Shown here piece after piece: positions 12,442 through 20,729 of a stretch of DNA of 64,000 bases (positions are counted from its first letter, which is position 1; the number at the start of each line of letters is the position of its first letter). The notes beneath the pieces were generated by a model. That model worked only from the letters and a program-made list of their open reading frames with translations. It ran no database searches and was not told where the DNA came from. Location: NCBI RefSeq assembly GCF_019966515.1, contig NZ_JAIMIB010000012.1:81329-145328 (forward strand), in the 5' to 3' direction. The stretch comes from Roseovarius aestuarii. GTDB lineage: Bacteria; Pseudomonadota; Alphaproteobacteria; Rhodobacterales; Rhodobacteraceae. A program made the translations under genes and the position numbers.

Positions 12442-12467
12442 CGAACGGGTAGGGGGTGACTACCCGG
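12442..12467. promoter_or_regulatory. candidate operator upstream of mcl-mtkA-mtkB
   Basis: The sequence contains CGAACGGGTAGG, three Gs, then TGACTACCCGG, giving the inverted repeat CGGGTAG-N7-CTACCCG. The same two blocks, separated by two bases instead of three, occur at 16701-16725 upstream of sgaA. Near-identity over ~23 bases at two intergenic promoter regions of one pathway points to a shared regulator site. The LuxR-type gene at 16850 is the natural candidate, but no binding is shown. Confidence 0.7.
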
Positions 12468-12568
12468 TTGGCGGTTTCTGAATGCAGTGGGGCACTGTGG
12501 TGTGCGCTAAAGTCTCCGAAGGATAACAGGTGTTTACGATAGGAAACTTATGCGTGCCAGAGGCGGTC

Positions 12569-14332
12569 TTATCGTCCCAGGGCCACACCTTCGCGGCGCG
12601 GGTCAGCGGCGCCGATGAGCGTGCCGTCGCGGATGAGAATCGCATGTAACCCGCTGTTGAGGTCGCGAATGTTGACCTCATGCCCCTTGGCGCTCAGGGC
12701 GTCCGCATGGCTGGCAGCCGAGGTGTTTTCCTCCAGATCGAGCGTGTCGCCATTGCGGTGCAGGAAATGGCCGGTCTCGATGGCGTCCTGCGGGTCCATC
12801 TCCCAGTCGAGGATGGCGATGATGGTCTTGGCCACGTAGTTGATGATCCGGCTGCCGCCCGGCGAGCCGATGAGAAGATAGGGCGCTTCGCCCTTCATCA
12901 CGATGGTTGGAGACATCGAACTGCGCGGGCGCTTGCCCCCCTCGACCCGGTTAGCGACCAAACGGTCGCCGTCCATCGGCGCGCGGTCGAAATCGGTCAG
13001 TTCGTTGTTCAGCAGAAAGCCCCGCACAAACACACGGCTACCAAAGGCGGTTTCAATCGTCGTGGTCATCGACAGCGCGTTGCCATAGCTGTCGCGGATT
13101 ACGATATGACTGGTGCCGGGACGGTCGGGGTTTTGCGACGGCGCCAGCAGTTGCGTGTGATCCTCAGGCGGCTGACCTGCGCTGCGGATGTCGCTTGCGG
13201 TGGTCTGGTCGATCAGCCTGGCACGATCCGCCAAATACCCCTGATCCAACAATCCTTTGGTAGGCACATCGATAAAATCGGAATCGGCCATGTAGAGCGC
13301 GCGATCTGCATAGGCGAGCTTGGCCGCCTCTGCATAAAGATGCATAAATTCCGCATTCCAGCCCATTGATTTCAAGTCGTAATTGCCGAGGATACCCAGA
13401 ATTTGGCCAACGGTCAGCCCGCCAGAGGTCGGCGGACCCATGCCACAGACATCATACCCGCGATAATCGATACATATCGCCGGGCGCAGCTTGACGCGAT
13501 AATTCGCCATGTCCTGCAGGGTAATGTTGTTTTCGACCTTCGACGTGGCATCGACGGCCGCCACGATATCGCGGGCAATCTCACCTTCGTAGAAAGGTTT
13601 CACGCCTTCACGGGCCATCAGACGTAGCGTTTCCGCGTAGACGGGGTTTTTCAGAAGCGTTCCGGCTTTTATCGGGTTGCTATCTTCATCGTAGAAATAT
13701 TCCTTAGTCTTGGGAAACACATGCAGTGGGGCGCCCCAATCCATCGTGCTCAGGATCGAATTTGCCATGCGGGGAGAGACGATAAATCCGTTTTCCGCCT
13801 TGTCTATGGTGGGTTGAAACAACGATGGCCATTCTTTGCCACCGTAAAGCGCGTGGGTGATTTCCAACAGTTTCGGCACCCCGGGTACGCCCACGGACTG
13901 GCCGCCGGAAATGGCGGCGGCAAAGGGCATCTTGCTGCCATCTGGCAACATAAAGCGTTCGGGCGTGGCCCTGGCCGGGGCGGTTTCTCGGGCGTCGAAA
14001 GTGGAAAGCGTTTTTGACGACGCATCCCAGTACAGCAGGAAAGCCCCGCCGCCGAGGCCCGACGATTGCGGCTCGACCAGGCCCAGCATGGCCTGCACGG
14101 CGATCATGGCATCAACGGCGGTGCCCCCATCGGCCAGAATGTCATAGCCAGCCTGCGCTGCGATTGGATTGGCGGCGGAGACCATGAAACTTTCGGCGAT
14201 GACCGAGTGCTTGTCTTCCCAGCCATAGCCGATTTCGGGCGCGGGATCCTGTGCTACGGTGGAGCCTGCAAATGCCAACGTGAAACAAAGGGCGAGTTTT
14301 CCAGTGATGCGCATAGCCAACCTCCTGAACAC
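12569..14332 (-). CDS. ggt: gamma-glutamyltransferase (GGT), exported
   Basis: A 587-aa precursor with a signal peptide (hydrophobic ALCFTLAFAGSTVAQ, likely cut near residue 28), so it should act in the periplasm. It hydrolyses or transfers the gamma-glutamyl group of glutathione and related compounds. Visible parts are GTAVDAMIAVQAMLGLVEPQ, SSGLGGGAFLLYWD, the self-cleavage / catalytic threonine in RPGTSHIVI, and SMSPTIVM with GSPGGSRIINYV in the small subunit. It lies between the two serine-cycle units on the same strand, but with gaps of 258 and 115 bp. Why a GGT sits there is unclear; a link to gamma-glutamyl C1 compounds is speculation. Confidence 0.92.
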   Translation of the reverse strand: MFRRLAMRITGKLALCFTLAFAGSTVAQDPAPEIGYGWEDKHSVIAESFMVSAANPIAAQAGYDILADGGTAVDAMIAVQAMLGLVEPQSSGLGGGAFLLYWDASSKTLSTFDARETAPARATPERFMLPDGSKMPFAAAISGGQSVGVPGVPKLLEITHALYGGKEWPSLFQPTIDKAENGFIVSPRMANSILSTMDWGAPLHVFPKTKEYFYDEDSNPIKAGTLLKNPVYAETLRLMAREGVKPFYEGEIARDIVAAVDATSKVENNITLQDMANYRVKLRPAICIDYRGYDVCGMGPPTSGGLTVGQILGILGNYDLKSMGWNAEFMHLYAEAAKLAYADRALYMADSDFIDVPTKGLLDQGYLADRARLIDQTTASDIRSAGQPPEDHTQLLAPSQNPDRPGTSHIVIRDSYGNALSMTTTIETAFGSRVFVRGFLLNNELTDFDRAPMDGDRLVANRVEGGKRPRSSMSPTIVMKGEAPYLLIGSPGGSRIINYVAKTIIAILDWEMDPQDAIETGHFLHRNGDTLDLEENTSAASHADALSAKGHEVNIRDLNSGLHAILIRDGTLIGAADPRREGVALGR

Positions 14333-14384
14333 CCAATGATTAGCGCATTATATGCCCATGAGTGCAAGGCAGTCAGGCACGCAG

Positions 14385-14412
14385 AAAAAGGCCGCGATCG
14401 GGGATCACGGCC
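14385..14412 (-). terminator. factor-independent terminator of sgaA-hprA
   Basis: On the minus strand a GGCCGTGATC / GATCGCGGCC stem (one mismatch pair, 3-base loop) is followed by five Ts. It lies 36 bp past the hprA stop and before ggt. This separates ggt from the sgaA-hprA transcript. Confidence 0.75.
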
Positions 14413-14447
14413 TGAGTTTCGGAGGTAAACTATTGGCAAGCCCTGTG

Positions 14448-15422
14448 TCAGCTCACCAGATCACGGGGCTTTTCGCCTGCAAGGAACGCTTCCAGATTGT
14501 CGATGGCGCGGTGGCCCATGGCGTCGCGGGTGCCATCGGTGGCGCTGCCCAGATGCGGCGCGAGAACGAGGTTTTCGTAATTCAGAAAACGCGGATCAAG
14601 CGCCGGTTCACCCATAAATACATCAAGCCCTGCGGCGGTCAGCTTGCCGCTGTCGAGCGCATCAAAAAGCGCATCTTCGTCAACCACGTCGCCACGGGCC
14701 GAGTTGACCAGAATGCAGCCTTTTTTCATCGCACCGAAGACCTCGGCATTGATCAGCTTGAACGTGTCGGCACCGCCGGGACAGTGTAGCGACAGGAAAT
14801 CGGAATGCGCCGCGACCTCGTTGATGCTGCTCAGTTGCGTGGCGTTGCCCGCCGCCGCCTTGATATCATCCGGCACCTGCCACGCATCCTGAAACACGAT
14901 CTTCATGCCAAAGCCGAAATGCGCGCGTTTTGCCATCGCCTGGCCGATGCGGCCAAAACCGATGATGCCCAGCGTCGCGCCCGAGACCTTCTTGCCGATC
15001 ATATGGGTTGGTCGCCAGCCCTCCCACTTGCCGGCGCGGGTCTCACGCTCGCCTTCGCCAATGCGGCGCGCGGCGGCCAAAAGCAGCCCCATTGCCAGAT
15101 CGGCGGTGCAATCGGTCAGCACGTCGGGCGTGTTGGTCACCGCGATGTCATTGGCGCGGGCGGCGTCGACGTCGATATGGTTGTAACCGACGCCGTAGCT
15201 GGCCAGGATCTTCACCTTGCCTTTCGCGGCAGGGTAAAATTCCGCCGGGATCTTGTCGGACACCGTGGGCATGATCACGTCATACTCGCGCGCGGCGGCC
15301 ATGAACTCGTCATGGCTCATCGTGGTGTCGGGATCGCGGAAGGTGACATCGCCAACCTTGGCCACGCGGTCCAGGGTTTCCTGGGGCCAGCGGCGGGTGA
15401 TGAGGATTTTTGGTGTGCTCAT
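14448..15422 (-). CDS. hprA: hydroxypyruvate reductase / glycerate dehydrogenase
   Basis: A 324-aa D-2-hydroxyacid dehydrogenase. It has the NAD-binding GIIGFGRIGQAMAKRA loop, the arginine region VNSARGDVVDEDAL and the acid-base histidine in LAPHLGSAT. In the serine cycle this enzyme reduces hydroxypyruvate to D-glycerate. Substrate is inferred from sgaA, which supplies hydroxypyruvate and ends 10 bp upstream; a glyoxylate reductase activity is also likely for the family. The ATG at 15422 has an AAGGAGG Shine-Dalgarno, so a longer upstream reading is rejected. A terminator follows at 14385-14412. Confidence 0.9.
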   Translation of the reverse strand: MSTPKILITRRWPQETLDRVAKVGDVTFRDPDTTMSHDEFMAAAREYDVIMPTVSDKIPAEFYPAAKGKVKILASYGVGYNHIDVDAARANDIAVTNTPDVLTDCTADLAMGLLLAAARRIGEGERETRAGKWEGWRPTHMIGKKVSGATLGIIGFGRIGQAMAKRAHFGFGMKIVFQDAWQVPDDIKAAAGNATQLSSINEVAAHSDFLSLHCPGGADTFKLINAEVFGAMKKGCILVNSARGDVVDEDALFDALDSGKLTAAGLDVFMGEPALDPRFLNYENLVLAPHLGSATDGTRDAMGHRAIDNLEAFLAGEKPRDLVS

Positions 15423-15432
15423 GGAGGCCTCC

Positions 15433-16605
15433 TTAACCGGCATGTTCGCGGTAATGTTCCTGCGCGGCAGCAACGCCCGAGCCGGGCTCGATTTTCGCAC
15501 CAGCATCGCGCAGGGCCATTTCAGCGGCCGAGATCGCACCACACAGCATCACCGGGTTCAAAGAGCCAAGATGCCCGATGCGGAAGGCTTTGCCCATCAG
15601 TTTGTTGAGGCCGGTGCCGAGCGAGGTCTGGTACTTGTTATAGGCACCCGAAATCACGTCACGCGCATCGACGCCCTCTGGCGCATAGATGGCCGAAACC
15701 GTATCGGACGCCCATTCCGGGCCGCGTGCAACCAATTCGCAGCCGTCCCAGGCCGCGACGGCCTTATGCACACCGGCGGCGAGCCAGCTTTGACGCGCCC
15801 AGACATTCTCCATACCTGCCTCCAGCAGCATATCAACCGAGACGCGCAGGCCTCGGAAAAGCTGGGTGGCGGGGGTGTAGGGGAAATAACCGTCGCCGTT
15901 GAGGTTCAGCATGTCCTGCAGGTCAAAATAGCAGCGCGGCATCTTGGCGTTTTCACGCATCGCCAATGCCTTTTCGCTGACGCCCAGGATGCCCAGACCG
16001 GCGGGCAGCATAAAGCCTTTCTGCGAGCCGGAGACGGCACAATCGACGCCCCATTTGTCCATCTCAAACTCGACCGAGCCAATCGAGCTGACACCATCGA
16101 CGAAAAGCAGGGCGGGGTGGTTCGCATCGTCAAGCGCTTTGCGTACGGCGGCGATATCGGATTTCACGCCCGTCGCAGTTTCGTTCTGGGTGGCGAAGAC
16201 CGCCTTGATCTGGTGTTCTTTGTCGGCGGCCAGTTTTTCGGCATATTCTTCGACCGGAACGCCCTTGCCCCATTCAACCTCGCACAGGTCCACATCGAGG
16301 CCCAGACGTGTCGCCATGTCGACCCAGAGAAGCGAGAACTGGCCGAAACGCGACATCAGCACGCGATCACCGACGTTCAGCGTGTTGGTGATGGCGGTTT
16401 CCCACATGCCGGTGCCCGAAGAGGGATAGAGGAAAACTGTGCCGGTTTCGGTCCGGTACACCTTTTTCAGATCGGCTAGCAGCGGCTTGGTGAAAGCGCC
16501 GAAATCGGGGGCGCGCATGTCCTCCATCGGAATGTTCATTGCCTGACGCACAGGCTCGGGTACATTGGTGGGGCCGGGGATGAAAAGGTGATTATTGCCG
16601 TACAT
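15433..16605 (-). CDS. sgaA: serine-glyoxylate aminotransferase
   Basis: A 390-aa class-V PLP aminotransferase that converts serine and glyoxylate to hydroxypyruvate and glycine. It starts with the family signature NHLFIPGPTNVPEPVRQAMN. Other motifs are SSGTGMWETAI (phosphate cup), FVDGVSSIGSVEFEMDKWGVD with the PLP-ring aspartate, and SGSQKGFMLP with the Schiff-base lysine. It is first in a two-gene unit with hprA. A 244-bp region separates it from the divergent LuxR-type gene and holds the shared palindrome ~100 bp upstream of the start. Confidence 0.94.
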   Translation of the reverse strand: MYGNNHLFIPGPTNVPEPVRQAMNIPMEDMRAPDFGAFTKPLLADLKKVYRTETGTVFLYPSSGTGMWETAITNTLNVGDRVLMSRFGQFSLLWVDMATRLGLDVDLCEVEWGKGVPVEEYAEKLAADKEHQIKAVFATQNETATGVKSDIAAVRKALDDANHPALLFVDGVSSIGSVEFEMDKWGVDCAVSGSQKGFMLPAGLGILGVSEKALAMRENAKMPRCYFDLQDMLNLNGDGYFPYTPATQLFRGLRVSVDMLLEAGMENVWARQSWLAAGVHKAVAAWDGCELVARGPEWASDTVSAIYAPEGVDARDVISGAYNKYQTSLGTGLNKLMGKAFRIGHLGSLNPVMLCGAISAAEMALRDAGAKIEPGSGVAAAQEHYREHAG

Positions 16606-16700
16606 GAGGGACTCCTGATTTTTGCCCAGTATCGGCAGGTTGAGCCGATTTTATACGCCCGGTCAGATGGGGGTGGTGATCCTCGGTGCGTTGCTGCCAA

Positions 16701-16725
16701 CGAACGGGTAGGATTGACTACCCGG
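16701..16725. promoter_or_regulatory. candidate operator between sgaA and luxR-type gene
   Basis: CGAACGGGTAGG, AT, TGACTACCCGG: the second copy of the palindrome at 12442-12467, here as CGGGTAG-N6-CTACCCG. It lies ~96-120 bp upstream of the sgaA start and ~125-149 bp upstream of the divergent regulator, so it could serve both promoters and give autoregulation. The link to the LuxR-type protein is inference. Confidence 0.7.
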
Positions 16726-16849
16726 CCGGGGGACGGTCAGAGACGGCATGCCGATGCATACCTATTTTTCCTTTGATTTCATCGGTTTCAGCCGTGTATT
16801 TGTCGCAAATTGGTTGTCAGCTTAACCCGCAAGGTGATGTAACGTAGAC

Positions 16850-17476
16850 ATGCAGGATCGGATTGGATCAGAACCGGAAGTGATTGTTGCCGACCGACAG
16901 GTTATTGTCTGTCAGGGCATCGGATCGCTTGTGTCGGGCATCCCCGAAGTGAAGCTGGGCAGCTTTGCGACCGATCAGGCGAGCCTGAGAAAAGCGCTGA
17001 CAGCGGTGGACGGCAAGGCGATCGTGATCCTGGGCGTGCGCCTGACGGATTGTGACCTGACGCAGGCGCTGGCCATGCTGCAAAAGGATTTTTCCCGCGC
17101 GATGGTGGTCGTGGTGGCCGAGGACACCGAGTTCGCCTTTATCCGCACGGCGATCAAATCCGGGGCGAATTCGGTCTGCATGATGAGCCAGATCCTGGTC
17201 AGCCTGCCGAAGATCCTGGGCAAGCTGGTGGATGGTCATTCGATCGTGCCGACCGAGATACTGAAACGCCTGACCAACGAGAATACCGATACTCTGACCC
17301 GGCGCGAGCATGAAATCCTCAGCCTGCTGGTCAACGACCTGACAAATTTTCAGATCTCCGCCCGGCTGGGGCTGAGCGAGAATACGGTCAAGTATTATCT
17401 CAAGGCGATCTACCAGAAGCTGGACGTCAATTCGCGCGGCGGCGCCATCGCGAAATACGTTGCAGGAAATTACTGA
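16850..17476 (+). CDS. LuxR/NarL-type regulator with degenerate receiver domain
   Basis: A 208-aa protein. The C-terminal LuxR helix-turn-helix is clear ([41 protein letters not shown]). The N-terminal ~120 residues follow the response-regulator fold ([18 protein letters not shown]), but the phospho-acceptor site reads LGVRLTD, with glycine at residue 62 where aspartate is expected. The acidic pair near residue 15 is also reduced to ADRQ. It is therefore unlikely to be controlled by ordinary phosphorylation. It is divergent from sgaA-hprA and close to mcl-mtk, and a palindrome occurs at both promoters, so control of the serine cycle is the best guess. Confidence 0.85.
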   Translation: MQDRIGSEPEVIVADRQVIVCQGIGSLVSGIPEVKLGSFATDQASLRKALTAVDGKAIVILGVRLTDCDLTQALAMLQKDFSRAMVVVVAEDTEFAFIRTAIKSGANSVCMMSQILVSLPKILGKLVDGHSIVPTEILKRLTNENTDTLTRREHEILSLLVNDLTNFQISARLGLSENTVKYYLKAIYQKLDVNSRGGAIAKYVAGNY

Positions 17477-17682
17477 TTTCTAAATTTCTGCCATGCGGCG
17501 TCTTGCTTTCGAGCTCAGGGGCAACGTACGCATGGGCGCCAAGCCAGCTGCAATAAACGGTTGTTGGAGATCTGCTCCAGTATGGTGCCTGAATATCTGG
17601 TTATGATCCTGATCGCATCCGCGGCGCGTGTTGGGTGTAACGACGAATGCAGCGGATGAACGGTAAACGAAGGAGGAGTACT

Positions 17683-18258
17683 ATGTCAGCCTGGATAAAA
17701 ATGCTCAGCGATGAGGAAGCCGGTGAGGAATTGCTGGATGTGCTGAAACTTGCTCGTACGCCCCACGGGACGGTCGATAATGTCATGCGTGTGCACTCCC
17801 TGCGCCCCAACACGATGAAAGGTCACGTGATCCTCTATCGTGCGGCATTGCATGATGAAGCGAATACACTGCCGATGTGGCTGCAGGAGACGATCAGCTC
17901 TTACGTCTCCACGCTGAATGACTGCGAATACTCCTTTGCCAATCATTGGGCGAATGCATGGTACCTGATTGGCGACGAACTGCGCGCGGATGAAATTGAG
18001 CAGGCCCTCAGAGAGCACCGGCCAGAGCGGGTTTTTGGCGGCGGCGAATTGGAATTGATGCGCTACACCGAAAAGCTGACCCTCCGGCCCGGTCAGATGC
18101 AGCAGCAGGATGTGCAGCGACTGAAAGATTCAGGATACGATGATGGTCAGATATTGGAGGCCAATCAGATCATAGGGTATTTCAACTATGTAAATCGTCA
18201 TCTGAACGGCCTGGGCGTGACCACCGACGGGGATATTGTAGGATACTATGCAAAATAA
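17683..18258 (+). CDS. AhpD-like / carboxymuconolactone decarboxylase fold protein
   Basis: A 191-aa protein of the peroxidase-related AhpD-like family. The conserved helix reads WLQETISSYVSTLNDCEYSF with a histidine at residue 88. AhpD proteins have a CxxC redox pair here; this one has C81-E-Y-S84, so the second cysteine is missing and a classic disulfide-based peroxidase cycle is doubtful. The ATG at 17683 follows a GGAGGAG Shine-Dalgarno. Forty-six bp later comes a 2-oxoglutarate-type oxygenase gene on the same strand, then a regulator, which suggests a small operon. Role unknown. Confidence 0.75.
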   Translation: MSAWIKMLSDEEAGEELLDVLKLARTPHGTVDNVMRVHSLRPNTMKGHVILYRAALHDEANTLPMWLQETISSYVSTLNDCEYSFANHWANAWYLIGDELRADEIEQALREHRPERVFGGGELELMRYTEKLTLRPGQMQQQDVQRLKDSGYDDGQILEANQIIGYFNYVNRHLNGLGVTTDGDIVGYYAK

Positions 18259-18280
18259 TTTTGCCCTGAAGTAAATTAAA

Positions 18281-18293
18281 TGCATATAATGCA
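18281..18293. promoter_or_regulatory. inverted repeat upstream of the oxygenase gene
   Basis: TGCAT-ATA-ATGCA, a perfect 5-bp inverted repeat with a 3-bp spacer in an AT-rich tract, lies 12 bp before the oxygenase start. It may be an operator of the XRE-type regulator encoded two genes on, or a transcript feature. Short palindromes arise by chance in AT-rich DNA, so confidence is modest. Confidence 0.35.
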
Positions 18294-18304
18294 ATTGATC
18301 TATC

Positions 18305-19282
18305 ATGATGGGGGCCGCTATGGGCTATGCCACGGCAAAGACAATCGACGCGGATGTGATTCCGGTTATTGATATCTCGCCGCTGATAGATGGTTCCGAT
18401 CCGGTTTCGGTCGCCCGCAAGCTTCATTCTGCAAGCAAGGGCCTTGGGTTTATCTACGTTAAAGGGCACGGCATACCGGAAGAGGTGATTGAACGCGCAC
18501 GCGAGGTGGCGTTTGAATTCTTTCGCGCACCCGAGGAGTTGAAGGCGACCGTCCGGATCACAGGACAACATCGTGGCTGGCTTGCGCGGGGCGGCGCCAA
18601 GATGCGGGACGACGTCAAGGCGGACCTGAAAGAGAGCTTTATCTGGGGGTATGAGAATGGCGCGGACGGGGCTGCTGATGACCATCCCCTGCGCGGGCAA
18701 AACCTGTGGCCTGCGGCGATACCGGATCTGCGCGAGGTGGCGCAGGAGTATTTCCAGCTTGCGCATCAGGTCGCGCATCACCTGATGTGGGGTTTTGCAA
18801 TCGGGCTCAATTTGCCTGAAAACTTCTTTTTGCGCACATCTGACAGACCGATCAGTCGGGCCTCCTTCGTTTATTACCCGGCGCAGCCAGCTTCACTTGG
18901 GGAGGAACAATTCGGCGTCGGTCCCCATACGGACTTCGGCGTGCTGACAGTCTTGTGCCAGGACGCGGTGGGCGGATTGCAGGTGGAAGATGCCAATGGA
19001 GAATGGGTTCATGCGCCACCGATCGAGGGCACGTTGGTCGTGAACGTCGGCGATTTGCTGGCGCGATGGACGGATGGCGAGTACAAATCTACCCCTCACC
19101 GTGTCGTCAACAGTTCCGGGAAAGAGCGTCTTTCTCTGGTGGTTGCTTATGATCCCAACCCGGAAACGGCTATTGATGCCCGAGAGGTGTTTGGGGACGG
19201 TCATGTTGTAAGAAACGAGCCGATTACTTGCGGGGAATACCTGGAGTGGCGGTTCGCAAAAGCGTTCTCATACCGGAAATAG
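18305..19282 (+). CDS. 2-oxoglutarate/Fe(II)-dependent oxygenase, isopenicillin N synthase-like
   Basis: A 325-aa oxygenase. The N-terminal DIOX_N part begins with VIPVIDISPLIDGSD and GLGFIYVKGHGIPEEVIERA. The double-stranded beta-helix core carries the iron ligands H208 and D210 (GPHTDFGVLTVL) and H265 (STPHRVVN), and R275-x-S277 in KERLSLVV for the 2-oxoglutarate carboxylate. Relatives hydroxylate small molecules; some form ethylene or process plant hormones and nucleobase-like compounds, so the substrate cannot be read off. Starts at 18305, 18308 and 18320 are all possible. The regulator gene begins 8 bp after its stop, so the two are cotranscribed. Confidence 0.87.
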   Translation: MMGAAMGYATAKTIDADVIPVIDISPLIDGSDPVSVARKLHSASKGLGFIYVKGHGIPEEVIERAREVAFEFFRAPEELKATVRITGQHRGWLARGGAKMRDDVKADLKESFIWGYENGADGAADDHPLRGQNLWPAAIPDLREVAQEYFQLAHQVAHHLMWGFAIGLNLPENFFLRTSDRPISRASFVYYPAQPASLGEEQFGVGPHTDFGVLTVLCQDAVGGLQVEDANGEWVHAPPIEGTLVVNVGDLLARWTDGEYKSTPHRVVNSSGKERLSLVVAYDPNPETAIDAREVFGDGHVVRNEPITCGEYLEWRFAKAFSYRK

Positions 19283-19290
19283 GAGAGGGC

Positions 19291-19890
19291 ATGGGTAGCG
19301 GTGAGATACAGGTGAAGAATGCCAGCACCGACAAGGCGATCGGTCTTGCGCTGCGCGATCTGCGCAGCAAGTCAGAACTTTCGGCGCGGCAACTGGCCGA
19401 GGCTTCCGGGGTATCGGCCGCAATGGTCAGCCGGATCGAAAACGGGCAGGTTTCGCCTTCTATTTCCACATTAAGTGCGCTTGCGGATGCGTTGAAAGTC
19501 CCGCTGGTCAGCCTGTTTCGTGAAACAACCAGCGATCATTCGGACTATACGTTTGTGAAGGCCGGCGAGGGATTGAAATCCACGCGTCTGGTGAATGACC
19601 ACCGACATGATTTTGTCAATCTTGCCCTGCATCCACGCCGCGATCTGTGTTTCGGGGCGCGTCGGGTGACCCTCAAAAAGCAGGATGCCCAACCGCCGAT
19701 CTATTGTGGTCATGGTGTCGTGTTTATCTACGCGGTCAGTGGCACAGCACTATATAGTTATGGCAATCAGGAGTTTGAAATGGAAGCCGGGGACAGCATC
19801 AGCATTGATGCAGAGCTTCGCCATGGCTTTGTCAAGGTTTTGACGGCTGAATTTGTCTTTCTGACGGTTCAGGCCGAGAATCGGGGCTAG
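19291..19890 (+). CDS. XRE-family regulator with cupin sensor domain
   Basis: A 199-aa protein. The HTH_3 domain spans about residues 14-68 (LRDLRSKSELSARQLAEASGVSAAMVSRIENGQVSPSISTL). A cupin barrel follows (about residues 120-190: GHGVVFIYAVSGTALYSYGNQEFEMEAGDSISIDAELRHGF). This layout is typical of regulators of small-molecule catabolism, with the effector bound in the cupin. The ATG at 19291 follows AGGAGA and is chosen over an upstream in-frame start inside the oxygenase gene. It most likely controls the oxygenase unit and perhaps the convergent racemase-ABC unit. Confidence 0.88.
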   Translation: MGSGEIQVKNASTDKAIGLALRDLRSKSELSARQLAEASGVSAAMVSRIENGQVSPSISTLSALADALKVPLVSLFRETTSDHSDYTFVKAGEGLKSTRLVNDHRHDFVNLALHPRRDLCFGARRVTLKKQDAQPPIYCGHGVVFIYAVSGTALYSYGNQEFEMEAGDSISIDAELRHGFVKVLTAEFVFLTVQAENRG

Positions 19891-20039
19891 CCCCCCAACG
19901 TTCACTGATGTTCAAGACCCGTCCGGAGTCGTGGACATTCAGGGGGCAATCTTTGTCGCGCGCCAACGCTCTGGCCGGAATATATCTGCGCAGGCGAAAT
20001 AGCGTTCGCCGGCAAGCTTTAACCTGAAGGTTTGGTGAT

Positions 20040-20723
20040 CTATTGCGTCGAATAAGCCCCTATTTTCGACGTGCCCAGCTTGATGCTCACCAGCGCTTCG
20101 GCAAAAGTGACACCGGCGGCCACGCCGTCGATAACCGGCAGGCCAAACTCTGCGCTTAGTTGCGCCATGAGATCCGCCATTCCGGCGCATCCGAGAACGA
20201 TTGCTTCTGCCTTGTCCTGATCTATCGCTGCCCGGATCTCGGTGCGAATTTTGTCCAAGGTGGCCGGATCACCCTCTTCGAGCTTGAGGACAGGAATTTC
20301 TGTCGCCCGGACACCACTGCATTTTTGCGCCAACCCATAGCGCAGCAGGTTATGTTCGAGCCCCGGAACCGAGCGGGACAAGGTTGTTATGACGCCGAAC
20401 TTATTCGCAATCATGCTGGCCGCGTGATAGGCCGCTTCGCCGATACCCAGAACGGGCACCGAAACCAAACTGCGCACCGCATCCAGCCCGGTATCGTCAA
20501 AACAGGCGATGACAATCGCATCGACATCCGGGTGGTGCGCCACTTCTTCCAGTAAGCCCGGCACACATGTGGCGACGTCCAGAAACCCCTGAATGCTGGC
20601 CGGGCCATCCTGCGAATTGGTTGCAACGATCTGGGTGTCCGGGCGTGCCACTGAACGGGCGGCTGCACCGATTTTCCGGGTCATCGAGGCGGTCGTATTG
20701 GGGTTTATGACAAGGATTTTCAT
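20040..20723 (-). CDS. Asp/Glu-hydantoin racemase family protein
   Basis: A 227-aa protein of the Asp/Glu/hydantoin racemase superfamily. It begins MKILVINPNTTASMT, as hydantoin and allantoin racemases do. It has the first catalytic cysteine in DAIVIACFDDTGLDA and the second in AIVLGCAGMADL; the two cysteines usually take the proton from opposite faces. It is the last gene of a unit with five ABC-transporter genes upstream (6-bp gap to livF). That points to uptake and racemisation of a hydantoin-, ureide- or amino-acid-like compound, an inference from context. Confidence 0.85.
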   Translation of the reverse strand: MKILVINPNTTASMTRKIGAAARSVARPDTQIVATNSQDGPASIQGFLDVATCVPGLLEEVAHHPDVDAIVIACFDDTGLDAVRSLVSVPVLGIGEAAYHAASMIANKFGVITTLSRSVPGLEHNLLRYGLAQKCSGVRATEIPVLKLEEGDPATLDKIRTEIRAAIDQDKAEAIVLGCAGMADLMAQLSAEFGLPVIDGVAAGVTFAEALVSIKLGTSKIGAYSTQ

Positions 20724-20729
20724 GTCTGA

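Noticed and set aside
12311..12568. Possible small gene in the gap between mcl and ggt
   Set aside because: No ORF with a start signal and sensible composition; the palindrome explains the gap as regulatory DNA.
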